Shown piece by piece: positions 58,273 through 64,000 of a stretch of 64,000 nt of DNA. The first letter of the stretch is position 1, and every line of letters starts with the position of its first letter. The stretch spans positions 1-64,000 of the forward strand of contig JALXCV010000026.1 in NCBI GenBank assembly GCA_026990765.1, given 5' to 3'. Under the pieces are notes generated by a model, which worked only from the letters and a program-made list of their open reading frames with translations, was not told the DNA's origin and ran no database searches. The position numbers and the translations under genes were made by a program. Source of the DNA: Hyphomicrobiales bacterium. GTDB lineage: Bacteria > Pseudomonadota > Alphaproteobacteria > Rhizobiales > Aestuariivirgaceae.

Positions 58273-59595
58273 TCAGTCTTTATAAAGTCCAAAAGGGTCT
58301 AAACGCTTTACTGATGTTTCTTCTTGATCCTGATCAAGACCATCAATTTTTGGAATGGTTGCCACAAAATCTTGTGTCATTCGCGGTTTCTTGTCCCGCA
58401 GCATTAACAAGGGCTTGGTAAAAGGGGCCAGATGTTCAAGGAAATCCAGCATCGACATGACCGGTGTCCCCTGAAAAAAAGCGGCTTTCGGTTTATCCAT
58501 CCACAGGCGATCAGAATAAATTTTCAATTCAAAAGGCGTATCGCCAATATTATCATCATTCTGGTCAAAACCTTCATATGAATCCCAGTAATTGCCTTCC
58601 CAGACATTGCGTTTGGCAGATGCAAAGGTTGAAACAGTAACCGGAATAAAATTAGACTTGAAACGGTTATCCTTGACAATATTGCCTTGCCAATCGGAAA
58701 GGAACGAGATGCCAATCGAATTAAAGGCTATTTCATTGCCATAAATATCATTGGTGGTGCCAGGGTCAAACGGGGACAAGTCGAATGATATACCACGGGC
58801 ATTATATAATATCTTGTTATTGAATATTTTAACGCCACTGGTCTCTTTAAGACCAATGCCAACGCCGGTATTGCCATGGGCGGAAAACAGGCGATTATTG
58901 CGCACTACCACATCATCTGAATACATCAGGAAAATGCCAACCGAATTTCGCCAGATTGAATTATTCTCAACCAGGTTAAATTTGGAATACATGAAATGCA
59001 GTCCGTAGCGGCCTTCCTTTATGTCATTTCCAGCGATCCGATTATTGGCCGAATACCAGACAACAAAGTCACGCGAGTTGCGGATAGTATTTTTTTCAAT
59101 CTTGTTGTGGAATGAATACCACAGGCGAATAGCATCACCCTTGACCCCAAGCCCGTCATCGGCCTTGGATGAAATCCTGTTGCGGCGGACAATATTATTG
59201 TTGGCCTGTTCTAGATCCACACCGAACAGGCATTCATCAATCACATTATCCTTTATAACATTGAAATTGCCCTTGATGTGGACACCGGCATCAATATCAT
59301 TGTGCTGGTCTCCTGAATTTGTCAAATGCAATCCCCTGATGGTGACACCATCGGTAAGAATATCAATTACAGTGCCTTTGCCGCCATTATCAACTGTCAC
59401 CTTGCCCTGACCATCAATCACGATTGATTTCTTAATTACAATCGGGCCTTTATAGGTGCCAGGGGGAGGGATGAGCATGTCACCCTCTTTGGTTGCATCA
59501 ATCATTGCCTGCAAGGATTGTGGCTCATCTGCCGCCGCCGGGGCGGCAAGACAGATGAGCGTTGCAATTACCATACAGACATAACGCAGGTTCAT
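58273..59595 (-). CDS. nosD: NosD periplasmic parallel beta-helix copper-maturation protein
   Basis: MNLRYVCMVIATLICLAAPAAADEPQSLQAMIDATKEGDMLIPPPGTYKGPIVIKKSIVIDG plus NNxIxxN repeats. Confidence 0.94.
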   Translation of the reverse strand: MNLRYVCMVIATLICLAAPAAADEPQSLQAMIDATKEGDMLIPPPGTYKGPIVIKKSIVIDGQGKVTVDNGGKGTVIDILTDGVTIRGLHLTNSGDQHNDIDAGVHIKGNFNVIKDNVIDECLFGVDLEQANNNIVRRNRISSKADDGLGVKGDAIRLWYSFHNKIEKNTIRNSRDFVVWYSANNRIAGNDIKEGRYGLHFMYSKFNLVENNSIWRNSVGIFLMYSDDVVVRNNRLFSAHGNTGVGIGLKETSGVKIFNNKILYNARGISFDLSPFDPGTTNDIYGNEIAFNSIGISFLSDWQGNIVKDNRFKSNFIPVTVSTFASAKRNVWEGNYWDSYEGFDQNDDNIGDTPFELKIYSDRLWMDKPKAAFFQGTPVMSMLDFLEHLAPFTKPLLMLRDKKPRMTQDFVATIPKIDGLDQDQEETSVKRLDPFGLYKD

Positions 59596-60884
59596 GATGA
59601 CTGATTTGCCTCTTTCAGACCCTTGCGCCGGATCAGCATTGCCAGAATGACAACAACCGAGAACAGCACAATCAGACCAAAGCCATAATGGGGATATGAC
59701 AGGGTGGTAAACTGGGCCACCTTGCCCTGGCCAAATACTGTAGGCATGAATGGTTTGAGCGAGAAGGCGCCCATTGCATTCATTGAATGGCCATACCACC
59801 ACAACCAGCCGGCATATTCCGCAATAAAGAACACTGGCAGTGCAGCTGGGATAAGTCCTAGTAACCAGAATAGCGGCCAGCGCTTGTTACTGGCAACAAC
59901 CAGCATGGCCAGCATGGCCAGTATAATTCCCCAGAATGCCAGATTACCAATGGTTTTCATGGTCTTGACCAGAGGTACAATTTCATCCTGATTATTGAAC
60001 CAGCGACCAAGCGCCTTGCCATAATGCCAGAAAACTATCTGTTTCGTTGAACCATTCCAGGCTTCACGTTTATCCTGAGGCAATTTAATCTGATCAGCAT
60101 CATAGGCACCTTTGAGAATTGAAACATAAAGTTCTTTGCCCTTGATGCCGGAAGACTGGGCTTCTTTCAGCACATCCTTCAGGGTTTTGACACCAGCGCC
60201 GGAACCTTTGTGCAATTTGCCAATTGCGGCGCTTAGATCAACCTGCCCTGATTTTTGCAGTGAACCATGCAGTTCTTCAGTAGTGCGGTTTTCGATAGCG
60301 CCTGAAGCTTTCAGGTCTTCCTGCAGCTTGGCAATGATGGGTGAAAGCGGTTCGCCTTCTTCTTCCTTGCCCTGACCAAGAGAGGTTACCAGCGATGAAA
60401 CATAGGATTCAGCTTCGTAATTGATCCCGCCGGGAGTGTACCATGTTACATACATCCAACCGGCAATAACTGCAAATCCAACTGCCATAACCCCCAGTCT
60501 TATTGCTCTTCGCCCTATGGCAAAGCCAACCAGCATTACTGCCAGCATTGACAGAAGGAATGGCGACAAGGCTTTTTCCAGAACCCCGCCAGAAGCAATG
60601 GGATACATGCCTACAAAGTGATTGATGGCATCCATCTCATGTACACAGTCAAGTGCTTCGTCTTCTTCGACATCGCGATTCTTTTGCAATTCGCAACCGG
60701 AAAAAACTCCGTTCATGTGAAAGTGAATACGCACCCCGTCCGGAAATGCTTCAGGTGGATAGTTTGGCGCTTTCAGTGCCACCCACCAAGTTGGAGACAT
60801 ATAGATGAAGCCCAGCAAAATTATTGCCACCCCCACCAGTAACCGCACAGCATTTTTGCGTTTTGTGCCCAGTTCATAATTCAT
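59592..60884 (-). CDS. nosB: NosB-like membrane protein of clade II nos clusters
   Basis: 430 aa polytopic protein; position and adjacency to nosD in a clade II cluster. Assigned mainly by context. Confidence 0.6.
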   Translation of the reverse strand: MNYELGTKRKNAVRLLVGVAIILLGFIYMSPTWWVALKAPNYPPEAFPDGVRIHFHMNGVFSGCELQKNRDVEEDEALDCVHEMDAINHFVGMYPIASGGVLEKALSPFLLSMLAVMLVGFAIGRRAIRLGVMAVGFAVIAGWMYVTWYTPGGINYEAESYVSSLVTSLGQGKEEEGEPLSPIIAKLQEDLKASGAIENRTTEELHGSLQKSGQVDLSAAIGKLHKGSGAGVKTLKDVLKEAQSSGIKGKELYVSILKGAYDADQIKLPQDKREAWNGSTKQIVFWHYGKALGRWFNNQDEIVPLVKTMKTIGNLAFWGIILAMLAMLVVASNKRWPLFWLLGLIPAALPVFFIAEYAGWLWWYGHSMNAMGAFSLKPFMPTVFGQGKVAQFTTLSYPHYGFGLIVLFSVVVILAMLIRRKGLKEANQSS

Positions 60885-60906
60885 TTGTCAAACCACCATA
60901 AAATAT

Positions 60907-60934
60907 ATCCTGCGACCATGATTGATCGCAGGAT
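60907..60934 (-). other. Intercistronic hairpin between cytochrome c and nosB-like genes
   Basis: ATCCTGCGA/TCGCAGGAT perfect 9-bp inverted repeat, 10-nt loop. Confidence 0.65.
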
Positions 60935-60988
60935 TGTTATTACTCATTAAGATCGGGATGTTGAATCAGCAATACCCGACTAATGCGA

Positions 60989-61765
60989 TCAGTCAAAGTC
61001 AGGATTAAGCCAATCTGCGCTTGGTGCCAAGTCTTCTTTTGGTGGTTTGAGGCGCGACACATAGTCCACAACTGCTTTCATGTCCTTATTTGAGAAGCCG
61101 GCAATCTGTTTAACCATGTCAGGATTGGCATTGCGGCGCTTTTTGTCCCTGATCCATTCAAACTGGCGCAACAGATATTTGTAATGCTGACCTTGAATGC
61201 GAGGATAGTATTTTTCCTTGTCTCCCTGGCCCTGATCACCATGACAGCGAACACAGTTTTCCTTGAACAATTTAGCGCCAAGTTCCAGATCATCGCCGGC
61301 ACCTACACCATTATCCGGGTTCATTGGAATATGCGAGATATATTCAGCAACTGCTGCAATTGCATAAGGTCCACCACCAACTTCAGGAGCAGCATTCTTA
61401 ATTTCTTTAGGCAGGGCAAATGGATACATGGTCGGATTATCGCGGTTTTTGGCACGAATATCAGCCAGTTGCTTGATGATTACCGAAGTGTGCTGACCGG
61501 CAAGCTGCGGGAAAGTGCCGTCCTTGGTGCCCCAGCCTTCAGGCAGGTGACAGGCAGAACATACTTCAAACACAGCAACACCATCAGCGCGGATCTTGGC
61601 AAGCTCTTCTTTCGACTTGTCCTTGAACGTCAGGTAAATTTTAGTGGCTTCATCCTGTTCACCACCACCTTCATTCCAGCCAGACAGGGCAGACCCGGCT
61701 ACGGCAACGATGGCACAAAGTGCAGTAGCTACAAAAATTGACAGTTTTTTCATTTCTAACTCCAT
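60989..61765 (-). CDS. Periplasmic di-haem cytochrome c (nos cluster)
   Basis: 258 aa; signal peptide; CSACH and CVRCH haem-binding motifs. Confidence 0.9.
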   Translation of the reverse strand: MELEMKKLSIFVATALCAIVAVAGSALSGWNEGGGEQDEATKIYLTFKDKSKEELAKIRADGVAVFEVCSACHLPEGWGTKDGTFPQLAGQHTSVIIKQLADIRAKNRDNPTMYPFALPKEIKNAAPEVGGGPYAIAAVAEYISHIPMNPDNGVGAGDDLELGAKLFKENCVRCHGDQGQGDKEKYYPRIQGQHYKYLLRQFEWIRDKKRRNANPDMVKQIAGFSNKDMKAVVDYVSRLKPPKEDLAPSADWLNPDFD

Positions 61766-61791
61766 TAGATAATGTTTCAGGGGTTATGTAG

Positions 61792-62661
61792 TTATTTCAA
61801 CCTTTCAATTTGCGACAAATAAGATGCCAGCAAATCAATCTGTTCATCAGTAAGTTTCTTCACCATGGGGACCATGGACTTGATTTTACCATTCTTGCGA
61901 ACCTTGTTCTTAACATCTTTGATCTGGGCAACGATATAGGCTTTTTTCATTCCGGCAAGAATTGGATAGTTTTTAAGCGGTTTGAGAGCGCCCTTGCCAT
62001 GGCATGAACGACATTTCTTTTTATAAAGCGCTTTGGCTTCTTTAAGCTGATCGTCGCTCAAGGCTGTTTCCAGCGGCTTTGGCTTGGCCGATGGCTGCAT
62101 TGACAGCCAGTTGGCAATCTTTTGAATTTCATCATCATTGATCCTGACCTTGCCTTCAGGAGTAATCAGGGCACCAGTCATTGGTGCTGTACGCATGGCA
62201 CCATTTTCATCCTTGGAACCAACTCGCTTGCCTGAAAGAATGTCCTTGATCTGGGTGACCAGGTATTTTTCTGCCTGACCGGCGATGCTGGGATAGTTCT
62301 GGATTGCACGGGCACCGCCCTTGCCATGACAGGCCATGCAGGATTTGCGCAGATAAAGCCGCTTGCCGGGATGGCGTTTCCTTTTGGCAGGTTTTGCAAC
62401 AGGTGCTGCAGCGGCGGTTTTTTCAACCTTGGCAGGCTCAGTCTTGGCAGGCTCGGTCTTGGCAGGCTCGGCTTTGGCCGGGGCTTTTGCTTCAGCAGTC
62501 TCTTTGGTTTTCTTTGCTGGTGCAGCAGCCATTTCGCCGCTGTCAGGCTTGACTGAGGCAACTCCTGTGGGCGCATAGATTATATCGCCGACAATGTTCA
62601 AAACAAATAACAGAACAATGGATGCAACGATGGAAACAATAGCAGAAAATATTCGGGTCAC
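61792..62661 (-). CDS. Membrane-anchored di-haem cytochrome c (nos cluster) with Ala/Pro/Lys linker
   Basis: 289 aa; N-terminal TM; CMACH and CRSCH; linker AEPAKTEPAKTEPAKVEK. Confidence 0.9.
   Translation of the reverse strand: MTRIFSAIVSIVASIVLLFVLNIVGDIIYAPTGVASVKPDSGEMAAAPAKKTKETAEAKAPAKAEPAKTEPAKTEPAKVEKTAAAAPVAKPAKRKRHPGKRLYLRKSCMACHGKGGARAIQNYPSIAGQAEKYLVTQIKDILSGKRVGSKDENGAMRTAPMTGALITPEGKVRINDDEIQKIANWLSMQPSAKPKPLETALSDDQLKEAKALYKKKCRSCHGKGALKPLKNYPILAGMKKAYIVAQIKDVKNKVRKNGKIKSMVPMVKKLTDEQIDLLASYLSQIERLK
62428..62472. repeat. 15-bp tandem repeat (about 3 units) inside cytochrome c linker
   Basis: cttggcaggctcagt / cttggcaggctcggt / cttggcaggctcggc. Confidence 0.85.
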
Positions 62662-62722
62662 AACTTACCCCTCCCTTGATGCAAGAAAGTTAAAATTTTG
62701 CACTTGTCTAGCACAAAATGAA

Positions 62723-62750
62723 GCCGGGGGAGACAAAAATCTCCCCCGGC
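62723..62750 (-). other. Strong hairpin downstream of nosZ
   Basis: GCCGGGGGAGA-CAAAAA-TCTCCCCCGGC, perfect 11-bp GC-rich stem; no long T-run on the minus strand after it. Confidence 0.8.
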
Positions 62751-62769
62751 GTATTGTCGCGTCAATAAC

Positions 62770-64000
62770 TTATTTTACGACTTTGGCGCCATGTTCATCC
62801 AGATAGGTCTTGGCACGCAGACCAATGTCAGCGGCTTTAACCTGATACTGGAACCATTGCTGGGCCCAAAGTGTTGCATTCTGCCAATCAGACTTGCCTG
62901 CGAAATCTTCAGATTTCTTCTTGGCTGATGCAGCAAAGTTCAACTGGTCAGTGGCATCTTCAACCAGCGCAACAACAGGAGCAAAGTCCTTGTAGTTACG
63001 GGCAACGATATAGCCAACCACTGAGTCAATCACACCCTGTGTTGCCACATTGGTGCCGATCTGCTTGTCATAATCAGCCTTGGTATATTTCTGACCTTCA
63101 GAAACTGCATCGGTCGAGGCTTTTACGCCTTTTGGACGCACAAGCAGATAACCTTGCATTTCAAGGTGAAGAGCTGAACAGAACTCGGTGCAGTAATAAG
63201 GATATACACCGGCTTTATCTGCAACAAAGGTTGCGGATACTGTTTTACCAGGTTCAACTGACAGGTTTACATCATGATAGTTGATGGCAAATCCGTGAGT
63301 TTCGTCTTCAGCACGTTCAACATTGGTAAAGTGCAGAGATACTGTTGTACCTTCTTCAACTTCAATGATTTCAGGTGTGATGTGCGAGCGGATCAAAGTA
63401 CCATAAACATGGGTTACGCCGTCTTTTACAACAACTTTTTCACGACCAGGACGTGTCCGGTATGGTGATTTTTTGTCTGTACGGCTGTCCCAGCCAAGTT
63501 TGTAGCGAACTTTTGGTTTCAGCTTGGAAGCCTGAATGGCAACAGCATAGTGAGGTTCGCCAAGTGGAATGGGCATATCATACAAAAGCTGCATCTTGTC
63601 GCCGGAGATATCAATCAGCTGATGGTTCTGCGGATGCAGCGGGCCAACAGGATTGAAGCGGTCAATTGCCAGCTTGTTAAGTGATACCAGATAATGACCC
63701 TTGGGGTGCATTGTATCACCTTCCATGCTCATCAGATGGCCGATATTGTAGTGGATGTTGATCTTGTCAAGAACCTTGCCTTCGCAATAGTTCCATTTGG
63801 TGACCTGAGAGTCCACATAGATAGATGTGTAAACGATACACTCTTTGGAATCATACTGGTTATGCAGCGGGCCAAGGCCAACCTGTACCTGGGTATGCAG
63901 GGATTTTTTCAGATCAAGGATCGGAATACCATATGGGTCTTTTCCGGCAAAATCCTTTGCATCAATCAGAGCCTTGATTTTGGCAAAATCATAAACCGAT
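62770..64000 (-). CDS. nosZ: Nitrous oxide reductase NosZ, clade II type (C-terminal part, runs off window edge)
   Basis: CuA motif CTEFCSALHLEM; IHYNIGHLMSMEGDTMHPKGHYLVSLNK...QLIDISGDKMQLL; GEPHYAVAI. The frame stays open past the listed GTG start to the window end (SVYDFAKIKALIDAKDFAGKDPYGIPILDLKKSLHTQVQVGLGPLHNQYDSKECIVYTSIYVDSQV). Confidence 0.95.
   Translation of the reverse strand, partial: SVYDFAKIKALIDAKDFAGKDPYGIPILDLKKSLHTQVQVGLGPLHNQYDSKECIVYTSIYVDSQVTKWNYCEGKVLDKINIHYNIGHLMSMEGDTMHPKGHYLVSLNKLAIDRFNPVGPLHPQNHQLIDISGDKMQLLYDMPIPLGEPHYAVAIQASKLKPKVRYKLGWDSRTDKKSPYRTRPGREKVVVKDGVTHVYGTLIRSHITPEIIEVEEGTTVSLHFTNVERAEDETHGFAINYHDVNLSVEPGKTVSATFVADKAGVYPYYCTEFCSALHLEMQGYLLVRPKGVKASTDAVSEGQKYTKADYDKQIGTNVATQGVIDSVVGYIVARNYKDFAPVVALVEDATDQLNFAASAKKKSEDFAGKSDWQNATLWAQQWFQYQVKAADIGLRAKTYLDEHGAKVVK

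Noticed and set aside
62178-62576. 132-aa ORF with PSLPRPSLPRLSLPRL repeats
   Set aside because: Out-of-frame reading of the 15-bp tandem repeat in the cytochrome c linker.
1-64000. CRISPR arrays, rRNA genes, prophage
   Set aside because: No regularly spaced repeats, rRNA signatures or phage structural genes noticed in this window.

Overview
The window looks like one contiguous piece of an alphaproteobacterial (Hyphomicrobiales-like) chromosome. It has four blocks. (1) About 1-33.7 kb is a large flagellar/chemotaxis region: flbT (partial), flaF, flgL, flgK, flgE, an ftcR-type regulator, an SLT transglycosylase, fliK, motC, motB, fliH, fliF, two tandem flagellins, fliP, fliL, flgH, motE, flgI, flgA, flgG, fliE, flgC, flgB, a GGDEF protein, a NIT-domain chemoreceptor, fliI, flgF, a DUF1217 protein, motA, fliM, fliN, fliG, flhB and a PilZ protein. 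(2) About 33.8-36.65 kb is a small accessory islet on the 3' side of a tRNA-Arg(ACG). It holds a divergent HhH/DNA-glycosylase-like protein, structured non-coding DNA and an internally deleted IS481-family element. (3) About 36.8-54.3 kb is a housekeeping/accessory stretch (TerB-like, solute-binding protein, GT2, radical SAM, EamA transporter, dcd, apaG, argE) followed by a cpa/tad pilus operon. (4) About 54.3-64 kb is a nitrous-oxide reductase locus with clade II (atypical) organisation: nosZ, two di-haem cytochromes c, a NosB-like membrane protein, nosD, nosG, nosH, nosF, nosL, nosY. The observations most worth following up are: a 104-bp dispersed repeat (two ungapped copies, about 89% identical, 25 kb apart); a near-identical 42-nt leader shared by both flagellin genes with a CtrA-like box at fixed spacing upstream; exact TTAA-N7-TTAAC (CtrA-type) boxes in front of ftcR, a flagellin and the PilZ gene; the clade II nos locus with a strong hairpin after nosZ; and the tRNA-linked islet. 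All calls come from reading the sequence and supplied translations. No database search or folding program was run.
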